From an alpha proteobacterium AAP38 (GTDB lineage Bacteria; Pseudomonadota; Alphaproteobacteria; Azospirillales; Azospirillaceae), in assembly GCA_001296005.1 (NCBI GenBank), contig LJHR01000012.1, forward strand, positions 1 through 44,322: 44,322 nucleotides of DNA, given 5' to 3'. The notes beneath the pieces were generated by a model. The model had not been told where the DNA came from, made no database searches, and saw only the letters and a program-made list of their open reading frames with translations. Shown in pieces: positions 8,385 to 17,072 of the stretch. A program made the translations under genes and the position numbers. The first letter of the stretch is position 1; the number at the start of each line of letters is the position of its first letter.

Positions 8385-9467
8385 ATGGACGCGACGGCCG
8401 GCAGTATCGGGCACAGGCTGGTGGCCATCATCCATTGGCGCCGGCTGCGGACGGCGGCGGTCCTGGCCGGTATCTTCTCCCTACTGCTGCTGCCGGCCTG
8501 GGAGAACCATGTCTGGGTCCTGCTGCTGCGGATGTTTGTCGTCTGCCTGATGTGCGTGCTGGCCTTCGGCTTCTGGGAACGGTTTCCCCGCCGCCTGCCC
8601 CGTTGGATCGCGCGCTGGGTGGTGCAGGTGCTGGCGGTGGCCCTGACGGTGCCGCCCACCATGGTGGTGATCTACATCCTCACCGGACCAGAGGTGGGGC
8701 CGGCCCTGTGGCAGGATAAGCCGCGCCTGCAATCTCTTTTCATCATGATCGTGCTGGGCCTGCTGATCGGCCCCTGGGTGGCGCTTGGCGCGCTGGTGCG
8801 GCAACGCGAGGCGCTGGCCCGGCACCAGGCCCTGTCCTTTGCCCTGGAACGCAGCGAGTTGGAACGCCGGGCCACCGATGCGCGCCTCGCCTTGATGCAG
8901 GCACAGGTGCAGCCGCATTTCCTGTTCAACACGCTGGCCAATGTCCGGGCCTTGGTGGAGACGGGATCACCACAGGCCCTGCCCGTGCTGGACAGCCTGA
9001 TCGCGTATCTGCGCGCCGCCGTGCCGCGTCTGAACGCTTCCATGGGTACGCTGGCGGATGAGATGGGATTGGTCCGGGCCTATCTGGACATCATGGTCAT
9101 GCGCATGCCCGACCGCCTGTCCTTCTGCATCGATCTGGAACCGGGGACCGACGCCCTCCCCTGCCCGCCCATGGCGGTGCTGACTCTGGTGGAGAACGCG
9201 GTCCGACACGGCATCGACCCGGCGGAGGATGGCGGGGCCATCGACATTGCGGCGACCCTGCGCGCCGGCACCCTGCATGTCACGGTCAGCGACAGCGGCC
9301 TGGGCCTGGGTGCCGCCGGCACGGGTGGGCTGGGCACGGGGCTTTCCACCCTGCGCCAACGTCTGGCACTCTGTTTCGGCCCCGCTGCCACCCTGTCGCT
9401 GACCGAACGCGGCGGCGGGGGCGTGGTGGCAACCCTGTCCTGGCCCGCGCGGGAGGCGGCGGAATGA
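8385..9467 (+). CDS. LytS/YehU-type membrane sensor histidine kinase
   Basis: 360-residue kinase with four predicted membrane segments (about residues 22-38, 44-63, 78-100 and 117-138), a coiled linker, and a His_kinase domain. The phospho-acceptor His178 lies in the motif QPHFLFNTL. The ATPase part shows the N box LVENAVRHG, a D/G motif DSGLGLG and a glycine-rich GGLGTGLSTLRQRL. There is no periplasmic sensor domain, so a membrane-embedded signal is likely. The frame is open back to GTG codons at 8340 and 8355 that overlap DUF2306. The ATG at 8385 is preferred for its GGAAGGA site. Its stop overlaps the regulator start (ATGA), so the two are translationally coupled. Confidence 0.88.
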   Translation: MDATAGSIGHRLVAIIHWRRLRTAAVLAGIFSLLLLPAWENHVWVLLLRMFVVCLMCVLAFGFWERFPRRLPRWIARWVVQVLAVALTVPPTMVVIYILTGPEVGPALWQDKPRLQSLFIMIVLGLLIGPWVALGALVRQREALARHQALSFALERSELERRATDARLALMQAQVQPHFLFNTLANVRALVETGSPQALPVLDSLIAYLRAAVPRLNASMGTLADEMGLVRAYLDIMVMRMPDRLSFCIDLEPGTDALPCPPMAVLTLVENAVRHGIDPAEDGGAIDIAATLRAGTLHVTVSDSGLGLGAAGTGGLGTGLSTLRQRLALCFGPAATLSLTERGGGGVVATLSWPAREAAE

Positions 9468-10246
9468 ACGGACCCACGGCCCTGGTTGCCGAAGATGAAC
9501 CCCTGCTGCGCGACACCCTGATCCGGCAGCTTTCCGCCGCCTGGCCCGCTCTGCACGTGGTGGCGGAGGCACGCAACGGGCGCCAGGCCGTGGAACTGTT
9601 TGAACAGCACCGGCCCGATATCTGCTTCCTGGACGTGCATATGCCCGGCCTGTCGGGGGTGGAGGCGGCGCAGGCCATCGGGCGGCGGGCCCATCTGGTC
9701 TTCGTCACGGCCTTTGACCAGTACGCGGTGGCGGCCTTTGCCCAGGGGGCCCTGGATTATCTGGTGAAACCGGTGGAGGCGGCGCGTCTGGCCGATACCG
9801 TCGCGCGATTGCAGGAGCGGCTGCGCGCGGCACAGCCGGCGATCATGCCCGACGAATTGCTGGCAAGGCTGGCCGAACAGTTGCGCCCCGCCATCGCCGC
9901 CGCTCCGCGCCTGACCTGGCTGCGCGCCTCTGTCGGCCCTGTGGTACGGCTGATCGCGGTGGAGGATGTCGATTTCCTGTTGGCCGGCGACAAATACACC
10001 CATGTCGGCTGGCGCGGCGATGGCGGCACGCCACAGGAAGCCGTCATCCGCACCCCCATCAAGGAACTGGCCGAACAGCTGGACCCCGACCGCTTCGCCC
10101 AGGTCCATCGCAGCGCCATCGTCAACCTGCGGTCCATCAGCCACGTGGTGCGCGGGGAGAATGAGACGGCCACCATCCACCTGAAAACCCGCGCCGACAC
10201 CATCCCCGTCAGCCGCGCCTGGCTGCACCTGTTCCGGCAGATGTGA
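9464..10246 (+). CDS. LytTR-family response regulator
   Basis: 260-residue DNA-binding response regulator. The receiver domain (about residues 4-120) has the acidic pair AEDE, phospho-acceptor Asp57 in CFLDVHMPG, a Thr in VFVTAF and the Lys of YLVKP. A LytTR DNA-binding domain spans about 150-258, with the characteristic FLLAGDKYTHV, FAQVHRSAIVNL and IPVSRAWLHLF stretches. It overlaps the kinase gene by 4 bp. The natural target is often the cognate membrane gene, here perhaps DUF2306, but no LytTR direct repeat could be assigned with confidence upstream of 7534. Confidence 0.92.
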   Translation: MNGPTALVAEDEPLLRDTLIRQLSAAWPALHVVAEARNGRQAVELFEQHRPDICFLDVHMPGLSGVEAAQAIGRRAHLVFVTAFDQYAVAAFAQGALDYLVKPVEAARLADTVARLQERLRAAQPAIMPDELLARLAEQLRPAIAAAPRLTWLRASVGPVVRLIAVEDVDFLLAGDKYTHVGWRGDGGTPQEAVIRTPIKELAEQLDPDRFAQVHRSAIVNLRSISHVVRGENETATIHLKTRADTIPVSRAWLHLFRQM

Positions 10247-10251
10247 GCGGT

Positions 10252-10269
10252 GCTTGCGACGTCGGAAGC
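10252..10269. other. Degenerate copy of the parS-like palindrome
   Basis: GCTTGCGACGTCGGAAGC is an 18-bp palindrome apart from one opposing G/G pair. It matches the TTCCGACGTCGGAA core of the sites around parAB at 13 of 14 positions. It lies 5 bp after the response regulator stop, about 9.6 kb from parB. It could be a weaker ParB site or chance; a genome-wide count would decide. Confidence 0.35.
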
Positions 10270-10347
10270 GGGGGTGCGTAGAACGCCGTTCCCCAAAGGC
10301 GCATACACGACTTAAATTGTGGTTGTGCAACCAAGAGGCGGGGCGCC

Positions 10348-11148
10348 GTGATGTTGATGCGTGCTTGGGTTACGTTGTTGGTACTCCTGGTCAGCGTTGG
10401 ACCGGTTTGGGCTGCCAGCGCGAAGCAGGACGTCCTGAAACTGGCGCTGGAAACACCGCTGACTGACCTGCCAAAGCTGCCCGTCGACGGGCCTATCACG
10501 CCGCCTCCGGAACCGGCGGAGGCGGCAGAACTTCTGCGTCAAGGGCGCGAAGCCGCAGAGCTGACGAACGGAAGTATCGATGTCGCAGCGGCGCTGACCT
10601 ATTTCCGTAAGGCAGCATCCAAGGGCAGTTTTGAGGCCACCGCTGAATACGCCTATCTGCTTCGGACGGGCGGCGCGCCGCCTGAACAGAAGGCCAATTC
10701 GATCACGATTACGCGTTACCTGGCAGCCCATGGACATCAGGGTGCCGCCGCCGCCATGGGCATGCTGGGCTTCATGGGGCGGCTTGGTCCAGAGGATGGC
10801 GCAACGGCCAGCAAATACTGGTTCAACATTGCGCGCCGCGCCGGCAACGCCGACGCGATCAAGACGAACAACAATGTTCTGACCAGCCTGCGGAGCAGAG
10901 GCGACCTGCCGCCGGGCGTGGGTGATGGCGATCGTGTGGAAACAGCCTTCGCCTTCACCGGCATCACCACAACAGCGGACGGTGCGGCGGCGGTCGAAAA
11001 AACCATGTCCACCCTCTTCAAATCAGGCTGGACGCAGGTGGGTGTCTCCAGCCTGACCGCACAGGACAAGACATTTGCCCGGCACCTTCTGGCCGATGAC
11101 AAGGGGCGCGAGATCGCTGTCTTCTTCGACACCACCGGCTGGCGCTGA
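10348..11148 (+). CDS. Exported Sel1-like repeat protein
   Basis: 266-residue protein with a signal peptide (about residues 4-22, ending VWAAS). Two Sel1/TPR-like units follow (AALTYFRKAASKGSFEATAEYAYL and the later GATASKYWFNIARRAGNADA region, about residues 65-175). A C-terminal region after about 190 lacks a recognisable family and has a mixed alpha/beta look. Start choice is ambiguous among GTG 10348, ATG 10351 and ATG 10357; AAGAGG at 10333-10338 fits the first two. Its codon use is slightly less GC-rich than its neighbours. Sel1 repeats usually mediate protein-protein contacts in the envelope. No specific function is inferred. Confidence 0.7.
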   Translation: MMLMRAWVTLLVLLVSVGPVWAASAKQDVLKLALETPLTDLPKLPVDGPITPPPEPAEAAELLRQGREAAELTNGSIDVAAALTYFRKAASKGSFEATAEYAYLLRTGGAPPEQKANSITITRYLAAHGHQGAAAAMGMLGFMGRLGPEDGATASKYWFNIARRAGNADAIKTNNNVLTSLRSRGDLPPGVGDGDRVETAFAFTGITTTADGAAAVEKTMSTLFKSGWTQVGVSSLTAQDKTFARHLLADDKGREIAVFFDTTGWR

Positions 11149-11180
11149 GGTTGGGATGGGGGCATCGCGGCCCCCTGCCC

Positions 11181-12953
11181 TCACCCCGCCTTGGCCTGCG
11201 CAATCCAGGCGTCGATGCGCTGTTCCAGCATGACCATGGGCAGCGGCCCGTCATTCAGGATCAGGGCGTGGAACTGCCGGATGTCGAACCTCGACCCTAA
11301 GGCGGCCTCCGCCTTCTGCCGCAGGTTCAAGATGGTCAGCTGCCCGATCTTGTATCCCAGCGCCTGCCCGGGCCAGGCGATGTAACGGTCAGTCTCGCTC
11401 TGGATGTTCTTTTCGGCGAGCGCGCTGTTGTCGCGCAGGCAGCTTGCCGCCTCGTCACGGCCCATGCCCTTCCAATGCAGACCGACATCCATGACCAGCC
11501 GGCAGGCCCGCCACATCTCCATCGACAGTTTGCCGAAATGTTCATAGGGCGTGGTGTAGAGGCCCATCTCCTCCACCAGCTTTTCAGTATAAAGCGCCCA
11601 GCCCTCGACATAGGCGGTCGTATCCTCCTGCCGGCGGAATTGCGGCACGTCGGTCAGTTCCTGCGACAGGGCGATCTGCAAATGGTGACCGGGCACCCCC
11701 TCATGCGCCACCAGGGCCGGCAGCTCATAGAGCGGGCGCATGGACAGGTGCGAGGTGTTGATCATCAACCCGCCGGCAATGCCCTGTTCCGGGCTGCCGG
11801 GGAAGTAACGGCCCGTGGTGTAGCCCTCCTCAATCTCTGCCGGCACCGGTCGCACGCCATAGGGCAGGCGGGGCAGCAGGCTGAAATAGCCTGGCAGCTG
11901 ATCATCAATGCGCTTGGCCAGACGGCTGGATTTCTCCAGCAACTCCTCACGCGACTTGGCATAGAATTGCGGGTCGGTGCGCAGGAAGGTCAGGAAGGCC
12001 TTGAAGTCCCCCTGGAACCCTGTCTGCTTGATGATGCTGTCCATCTCCGCCCGGATGCGGGCGATCTCCGTCTGGCCCAGGGCGAAGACCTGATCCGGGG
12101 TCATGGCCGTCGTCGTTTCCCGCTTCACGCGGTAGGCATACCATGCCTTGCCATTGGGCAGGTTGGACGCCCCGATCACCGGCTTGGTCTTCGGCAGATA
12201 TTCCTTCTCAAAGAAGGTGGCGAGCGCCTGTTCGGCAGGCCGCACGCGGTCGCGCAGGATCTCCTGCCCGCGCTTCAGCAGGGCCTCGCGCTCGACCTGG
12301 GGCACCGTCGGCGGCAGACCTTTCAGCGGGGCCAGCAGCGGATGCCCGTCCAGCGGCATGGCGGCCAGCGTCCGGGTCATGGTAACCGCCCCTTCGGCGA
12401 TCAGGCGCGGCTGGGTGAAGCCGGTCTTCAGCCCCCGGCGCATATTGGCGGTTTCAGTGGCATAGAAATCCGGCAGCGATGACAGCCGGACCAGATAGGC
12501 CTCCGCCTCCGCCGCGTTCTTCAACCGCATGGCGCCGGCCACATAGCCCGGAGCGGAGAAGAAGCCGCTGTCATTGTTGAACGGCATGCGTTCCTCATCG
12601 AACGCCACACCCTCCAGGTCCAGCGCCACCCGCCGCGACAGCAGCGCATAGTTCAGCGCATCCTGCCCCGTCAGGCCCGTCCCCGGAATGCCGGCTAGCC
12701 GATCCCGGAACACCGCCAACGCCTTGGCCCGATCCGCCACCGCCTTGGGACTGTTGTCGGGCCAGCGCCTGGCAGCATTCATATCCCCGCGCTGGCTGGC
12801 CCCGATGGGATCATGGACCTCCAGATAGCGGTCATAATCAGCCAGCACGGCGCGCAGATCATCAACCGGTACCGCCTGCACCGATCCGGTCAGCAGCAAC
12901 AGACCCAGACCGGCAGCAGCCAGCAGGCGGGGACGCAGAAGCGGTGTGCGCAT
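11181..12953 (-). CDS. Exported DUF885 putative metallopeptidase
   Basis: 590-residue exported protein of the DUF885 family (PF05960, distantly related to zinc carboxypeptidase-like folds). It carries a signal peptide (MRTPLLRPRLLAAAGLGLLL). The family's putative metal site is seen as VAHEGVPGHHLQ near residue 415, followed by TTAYVEGWALYTEKL. The frame is open upstream to 13040. ATG 12953 is chosen because it starts the signal peptide, has AAGGA at good spacing, and avoids overlapping hipB. It lies 40 bp downstream of hipB on the same strand and could be read from the hipAB promoter. Peptidase activity is a family prediction only. Confidence 0.85.
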   Translation of the reverse strand: MRTPLLRPRLLAAAGLGLLLLTGSVQAVPVDDLRAVLADYDRYLEVHDPIGASQRGDMNAARRWPDNSPKAVADRAKALAVFRDRLAGIPGTGLTGQDALNYALLSRRVALDLEGVAFDEERMPFNNDSGFFSAPGYVAGAMRLKNAAEAEAYLVRLSSLPDFYATETANMRRGLKTGFTQPRLIAEGAVTMTRTLAAMPLDGHPLLAPLKGLPPTVPQVEREALLKRGQEILRDRVRPAEQALATFFEKEYLPKTKPVIGASNLPNGKAWYAYRVKRETTTAMTPDQVFALGQTEIARIRAEMDSIIKQTGFQGDFKAFLTFLRTDPQFYAKSREELLEKSSRLAKRIDDQLPGYFSLLPRLPYGVRPVPAEIEEGYTTGRYFPGSPEQGIAGGLMINTSHLSMRPLYELPALVAHEGVPGHHLQIALSQELTDVPQFRRQEDTTAYVEGWALYTEKLVEEMGLYTTPYEHFGKLSMEMWRACRLVMDVGLHWKGMGRDEAASCLRDNSALAEKNIQSETDRYIAWPGQALGYKIGQLTILNLRQKAEAALGSRFDIRQFHALILNDGPLPMVMLEQRIDAWIAQAKAG

Positions 12954-12993
12954 GGATCGGGTCCTTGTTGTTGATTGTTGGAAAATATGGCTG

Positions 12994-13293
12994 TCATGAA
13001 GGCCCGTCCTCATCTTGACGGGGCCGGGATACGAAGCCAAGGACGAAGCCGAAGGGCCGGCCGATCCTTTCCAGCGTTTCCCGGGTTGGATTGGCGCTGC
13101 CCTTTTCCAGGTTCAGAACCTGGATGCGGGTCAGGCCGAATTTCGCACCAAAGGCCGCCTGGGTCATATCCAGCGCCTCGCGCATCTCGCGGATCGCATC
13201 AGGCAGTCGAAGATCGCCCGCCGCCGCGCGGGCCGCCAATGCCTCCCGCCGGGTCAGCTTCTCCTCACGGCTAAGTGGTGTGCGGCGGGGCAT
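12994..13293 (-). CDS. hipB: HipB-like XRE antitoxin / regulator
   Basis: 99-residue helix-turn-helix protein. The HTH runs from about residue 36 to 80 (TQAAFGAKFGLTRIQVLNLE), followed by a short charged tail. It starts 2 bp after the stop of the HipA-like kinase, so the two form one transcription unit. HipB proteins bind operator palindromes and hold HipA inactive; here that role is inferred from the pairing. The antitoxin is downstream of the toxin, the reverse of the classical hipBA order. An extended 30-residue N-terminus rich in Arg and Ala precedes the HTH. Confidence 0.82.
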   Translation of the reverse strand: MPRRTPLSREEKLTRREALAARAAAGDLRLPDAIREMREALDMTQAAFGAKFGLTRIQVLNLEKGSANPTRETLERIGRPFGFVLGFVSRPRQDEDGPS

Positions 13294-13295
13294 GA

Positions 13296-14600
13296 TCAGA
13301 CCACCCGTTCCAGGGCGTCGGCGACACTATCGCCCTGAAACGCCCGCGCCACCACCAGTGGCGGCACGCCCAGGTCCAGGCCCAACTGCCTCAAATTCCG
13401 CAAGAGGGGCAGTTTCGACAGAAGCACCTGCCGCACCCGGTTGGCGGGCAAGCCGTCAAACGCCACCGCATCGGCGATGCGGCCCCAGTCGGGGTCGATC
13501 CCGCGTCCGCCCAGACAGCGCCAGCGTGTACTGCGCCCCACCCCCGCCGCCGACAGGCGCATGGGCGCGAAATCATACAGCGGCGACAGGCGGACACCGC
13601 CCGTTGCCGGCTTGTGCAAGGCGCTGTTGCGGCCATGATTGTCGGGATTGCCCATGGCCGCGTTCAACAGGTCGCGCAACAGATATTCCAATGTGTCGGC
13701 CACGGGATCGTCGCTGGCGCTACGGACGACGGCAAGATAATCCTCATGCCAGGCCAGATGGCCAAAGGCCGCCACGCCAAGGGCGGAAACAAGGCTTTCC
13801 TGTCCATGCAGCAGGACCATTCCGTCGCGGACGCTACGGTCGAAGCGCGGCATGAACAGCACGCCATTGCCATAACGCAGCGGGGCCGCCACCCGCAGGC
13901 CAAAGCTGCGCGCCACCTCCAGATAGGGGGCCTCGCTGGCGATGATCAGCGCATCCTCCGCCCCGGACGAGCGCAGCAGCTTCACGATGGCATGTTCGGC
14001 CCCCTCGCCCGTCGGCACGAACGGGTCAGGGTACCAGGCTCCATCCCGCACTGACCGGGTCATCAGGGCCTTGGGCCATTCCCCCTGCACCCCGCTGGAG
14101 CCGGACGCCAGATGCGCGAAACGGTCCACCACCTCCAGGAACCGCTCGCTGCGGTCGGCAATATCCCGGTCGGTCAGGGGCGGACAGGTGACGCCGGCCA
14201 GACGCTGCTGCTCCTCTGCCCACACCTCCCGGATACGCAGGTTGCCAATGGGCGAACCGGCGGCACGGCGCAGGATCGGCAATTCCGAGGTCGGACCATC
14301 CGGCGACAGGTTCAGCGTGGCCGCAATCCGCTGCCGCGCCACGCCCTGCGGCATCAGATCCAGCAGCCAGGGCGGCCAGCTGTCCCAAGATCGGCTTTCC
14401 AGATTGACGGGACAGCGGACCGACAGCGCCCGCCGGTCAATCACATCGCCGTCCAGCCCGTCAATGGCGGCATGATCAAAGAAATAGGTATCGTCATAAC
14501 TGAACCGGCTGGCGCCAGCGATGCCGCGTGCAGGATCGGGCAGCCGCAGCAAGCCCGCCTCCCGCCACACCCCATCGATATGCGCTTCCAGCGTCAGCAT
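13296..14600 (-). CDS. hipA: HipA-like serine/threonine kinase toxin
   Basis: 434-residue HipA-family protein, close to the full length of E. coli HipA. An N-terminal subdomain (about residues 1-100) is followed by a loop SSGVQGEWPKALM that matches the glycine-rich/activation loop (VAGAQEKTAL in E. coli). A Lys in AEHAIVKL is the candidate ATP-binding residue. The catalytic block GNPDNHGRN lies near residue 317 and the metal-binding LSPLYDFAP near 340. HipA kinases phosphorylate aminoacyl-tRNA synthetases or related targets and cause growth arrest. A palindrome overlaps the start codon. The gene is followed after 2 bp by hipB. Confidence 0.87.
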   Translation of the reverse strand: MLTLEAHIDGVWREAGLLRLPDPARGIAGASRFSYDDTYFFDHAAIDGLDGDVIDRRALSVRCPVNLESRSWDSWPPWLLDLMPQGVARQRIAATLNLSPDGPTSELPILRRAAGSPIGNLRIREVWAEEQQRLAGVTCPPLTDRDIADRSERFLEVVDRFAHLASGSSGVQGEWPKALMTRSVRDGAWYPDPFVPTGEGAEHAIVKLLRSSGAEDALIIASEAPYLEVARSFGLRVAAPLRYGNGVLFMPRFDRSVRDGMVLLHGQESLVSALGVAAFGHLAWHEDYLAVVRSASDDPVADTLEYLLRDLLNAAMGNPDNHGRNSALHKPATGGVRLSPLYDFAPMRLSAAGVGRSTRWRCLGGRGIDPDWGRIADAVAFDGLPANRVRQVLLSKLPLLRNLRQLGLDLGVPPLVVARAFQGDSVADALERVV

Positions 14601-14609
14601 TCAGAATGC
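14597..14609. promoter_or_regulatory. Candidate HipB operator overlapping the hipA start
   Basis: GCATTC-A-GAATGC is a perfect 6+1+6 palindrome covering the hipA start codon. The 78-bp gap upstream of hipA is visibly AT-richer than its surroundings and must hold the hipAB promoter. Autoregulation by HipB through palindromes near the start is the norm for this family, so this is a reasonable operator candidate, but it is not proven. Confidence 0.4.
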
Positions 14610-14678
14610 ATCATCATAACAATACCTATTTGGGGAGTATGGACCTTAAAAGTATCAGGTCAATGATATTTATTACCC

Positions 14679-15878
14679 TCACCCGAACGGCTTGTCGATC
14701 GACGGCGAGGGTTCGGTGAACCAGGCGGCACCGTCCTGCGTGATGTACATATGGTCTTCCAGGCGGATGCCGAAGGCGCCGGGGATGACGATCATCGGTT
14801 CGTTGGAAAAGCACATGCCGGGCGCCAGGATGGTCTTGTCGCCCCGCACCAGATAGGGGCCTTCATGGATTTGCAGGCCGATGCCATGGCCCGTGCGGTG
14901 CGGCAAGCCCGGCAGTTTGTAATCCGGCCCCAGGCCATAGCGTTCCAGGACGGCGCGGGCGGCATCATCGACGCTTTCGCAGGTCTGGCCGGGGCGCGCG
15001 GCGGCGAAGGCTGCGGCCTGGGCCTCATGCTCAATGGCCCAGATGCGGCGCTGTTCGGCGTTGGGTTCGCCAAACACATAGGTGCGGGTGATGTCCGAAT
15101 GATAACCGTCGATCTGACAGCCCGTATCGATCAGGACGATATCGCCCTCTGCCAATTCCTGATCGCCGGGAATGCCGTGCGGGAAGGAACTGGCGACCCC
15201 GAACTGCACCGCGCAGAAGGTGGAACCATTGTCGGCCCCCACGGCCCGGTGCGCCTGATCAATGAAGCGCTTCACCGCACTGGCACGGATGCCGGCGCGT
15301 AGTATCGCGGCGGCGCGGCGGTGGATATCCAAGGTCAGACCCTTGGCATAGGAAAGCAGCGCCAGTTCCGTCGCCGATTTGCGGGTGCGGCAGCCATCGA
15401 CCACAGGCGTGGCATCCACCACTTTCAACGCCGGCGAGATGGCGCGCAAACGGCTGAACAGCAGGAACGGGGCCACCGGGTCCAGGGCCAGCGTCTCATA
15501 CCCCGCCACAGCACTGACCAGCAGTTCGGCAGGGCACTCATCCTCCTCCCACAGAAGGATGTCGGCATCGATGGCCATCACCTCTTTCAGCGACCCCAGC
15601 TCAAAGGCTGGGCAGATCATCGCCGGGCGGCGACCCCGGCGCAGCAGCAGCGCCACCAGCCGTTCCGTCGCCCCCCAGGGCACGCCCGTGAAATAGCGCA
15701 GGCTGGCCCCCGCACTGATCAGCAAGGTCCCTGCCCCCATCTCCTCCATCAGGCGATGGGCCTTCTCGATGCGGGCGGCATGTTCAGCGGGCTGGATGGC
15801 GGGCGGGCGCTGGCCCGACCGGTCAATGGCGGCAAGGCTGGCCAGTTCGGCTTCAGCCGTTGATCCCCCGATGCTCAT
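14679..15878 (-). CDS. M24-family Xaa-Pro dipeptidase/aminopeptidase
   Basis: 399-residue metallopeptidase of the creatinase/prolidase fold. A creatinase-like N-domain spans about residues 35-165. The pita-bread catalytic domain has all five metal ligands visible: Asp in IDTGCQID, Asp in HSDITRTY, His in HGIGLQIHEGP, Glu in SNEPMIV and Glu in RLEDHMYI. The frame begins at GTG 15890, but ATG 15878 has AGGGAG eleven bases upstream and is preferred. It lies 78 bp downstream of the hydroxyproline epimerase on the same strand. Prolidases cleave X-Pro and X-Hyp dipeptides, so this enzyme could supply free hydroxyproline to the neighbouring pathway; that link is inference from position. Confidence 0.9.
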   Translation of the reverse strand: MSIGGSTAEAELASLAAIDRSGQRPPAIQPAEHAARIEKAHRLMEEMGAGTLLISAGASLRYFTGVPWGATERLVALLLRRGRRPAMICPAFELGSLKEVMAIDADILLWEEDECPAELLVSAVAGYETLALDPVAPFLLFSRLRAISPALKVVDATPVVDGCRTRKSATELALLSYAKGLTLDIHRRAAAILRAGIRASAVKRFIDQAHRAVGADNGSTFCAVQFGVASSFPHGIPGDQELAEGDIVLIDTGCQIDGYHSDITRTYVFGEPNAEQRRIWAIEHEAQAAAFAAARPGQTCESVDDAARAVLERYGLGPDYKLPGLPHRTGHGIGLQIHEGPYLVRGDKTILAPGMCFSNEPMIVIPGAFGIRLEDHMYITQDGAAWFTEPSPSIDKPFG

Positions 15879-15956
15879 TCTTCTTGTCACTCCCTGTTAC
15901 GGGGCGGGGTGTCCAGCCCCGCCGCCCGGTTGGGAAACATACGGCGTCGGCTTCGC

Positions 15957-16955
15957 CTATACCACCGTGAAGCCTGCCCAGAACGGGTCCTCGCGGTCGA
16001 TCCAGATGGTGTTGAAGCCCGTGGAAACGGCACTGCCCTCAATCGACGGGATGATGGCCGCATGGCCACCCAGATCAGTCAGGGCCTCCACCCGGCCCGT
16101 AAACCGGCTGCCGATATAGCTTTCATGCACGAAGGCATCGCCGACCTTCAGCCGCCCCTTGGCCGCCAGATGCGCCAGCCGGGCCGAGGTGCCGGTGCCG
16201 CAGGGGCTACGGTCGATGGCGCGTTCGCCATAGAACACAGCATTGCGACCATCGGCCCCCTGCCCTTTCGGCCCATCGGCCCACAGCACATGCGAAACGC
16301 CCCGGATGCGCGGATCGATGGGGTGCACCGGCTCCACCTTTTCCCGCATCAGGGTGCGGATGGTCCGCGACAGTTCCACAATGCGCGCGGCCCCCAGATC
16401 GTCCAGGCCCTTATACGGTCCCTGCGGTTCGATGATGGCGTAGTAGTTACCGCCATAGGAGACATCGACCGACAGGGGACCAAAGCCCGGCACCTCAATC
16501 TCCACCCCCCAGGCCGCGACATAGGAAGGCACGTTGCGGATGCGCACCCAGGTGACGCGCTTGCCCTCTGTGCCATAGGTGATGTCGATGATGCCCGCCG
16601 GCACCTCCACCCGCAGCGTCCCCGGCGTGCGGGGCAGGATCAAACCGTTTTCCAGGCCGAAGGTGATCATGCCGATGGTGCCGTGCCCGCACATGGGCAG
16701 ACAGCCGCTGGTCTCGATGAACAGAATACCGATATCGGCGTCGGCTTGCGTGGGCGGATACAGGAACCCGCCCGACATCATGTCATGTCCGCGCGGTTCA
16801 AAGCACAGACCCGTGCGGATCCAGTCGAACCGTTCCAGAAAATCCTGCCGCCGCTCCGCCATCGACGCCCCCCGCAGCAACGGCGCCCCGCCGGCAACAA
16901 GGCGGACCGGGTTGCCGGCGGTGTGACCATCGATGCAGAAGAACGTGTGGCGCAT
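15957..16955 (-). CDS. 4-hydroxyproline 2-epimerase (proline racemase family)
   Basis: 332-residue member of the proline racemase family. Both catalytic cysteines are present: Cys89 in PMCGHGTIG and Cys252 in SPCGTGTSA. This fits an epimerase or racemase and argues against the trans-3-hydroxyproline dehydratases, where the second Cys is Thr. The neighbouring deaminase and D-amino-acid dehydrogenase identify the pathway: trans-4-hydroxy-L-proline is epimerised to cis-4-hydroxy-D-proline in the cytoplasm. The frame extends to a TTG, but ATG 16955 follows GAGGGA at proper spacing. It is transcribed with the DapA-like gene upstream (17969) and the M24 peptidase downstream. Confidence 0.9.
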   Translation of the reverse strand: MRHTFFCIDGHTAGNPVRLVAGGAPLLRGASMAERRQDFLERFDWIRTGLCFEPRGHDMMSGGFLYPPTQADADIGILFIETSGCLPMCGHGTIGMITFGLENGLILPRTPGTLRVEVPAGIIDITYGTEGKRVTWVRIRNVPSYVAAWGVEIEVPGFGPLSVDVSYGGNYYAIIEPQGPYKGLDDLGAARIVELSRTIRTLMREKVEPVHPIDPRIRGVSHVLWADGPKGQGADGRNAVFYGERAIDRSPCGTGTSARLAHLAAKGRLKVGDAFVHESYIGSRFTGRVEALTDLGGHAAIIPSIEGSAVSTGFNTIWIDREDPFWAGFTVV

Positions 16956-17021
16956 TTTTTGTTCCCTCAAACGCCGGGCGCCGCCATCCGGCGGCTTGGC
17001 TTACGCGGCCATGGGGCAGCG

Positions 17022-17039
17022 GGCCGGCGGTCGCCGGCC
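17022..17039. terminator. GC-rich hairpin between deaminase and epimerase genes
   Basis: Eight-base arms GGCCGGCG and CGCCGGCC are separated by two bases in the 117-bp gap between the deaminase stop and the epimerase start. No T tract follows on either strand, so it is more likely a processing or pausing structure than a full terminator. Confidence 0.3.
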
Positions 17040-17072
17040 TTGGGTGCCCATCCTACCAACAAATCTGCCCGA

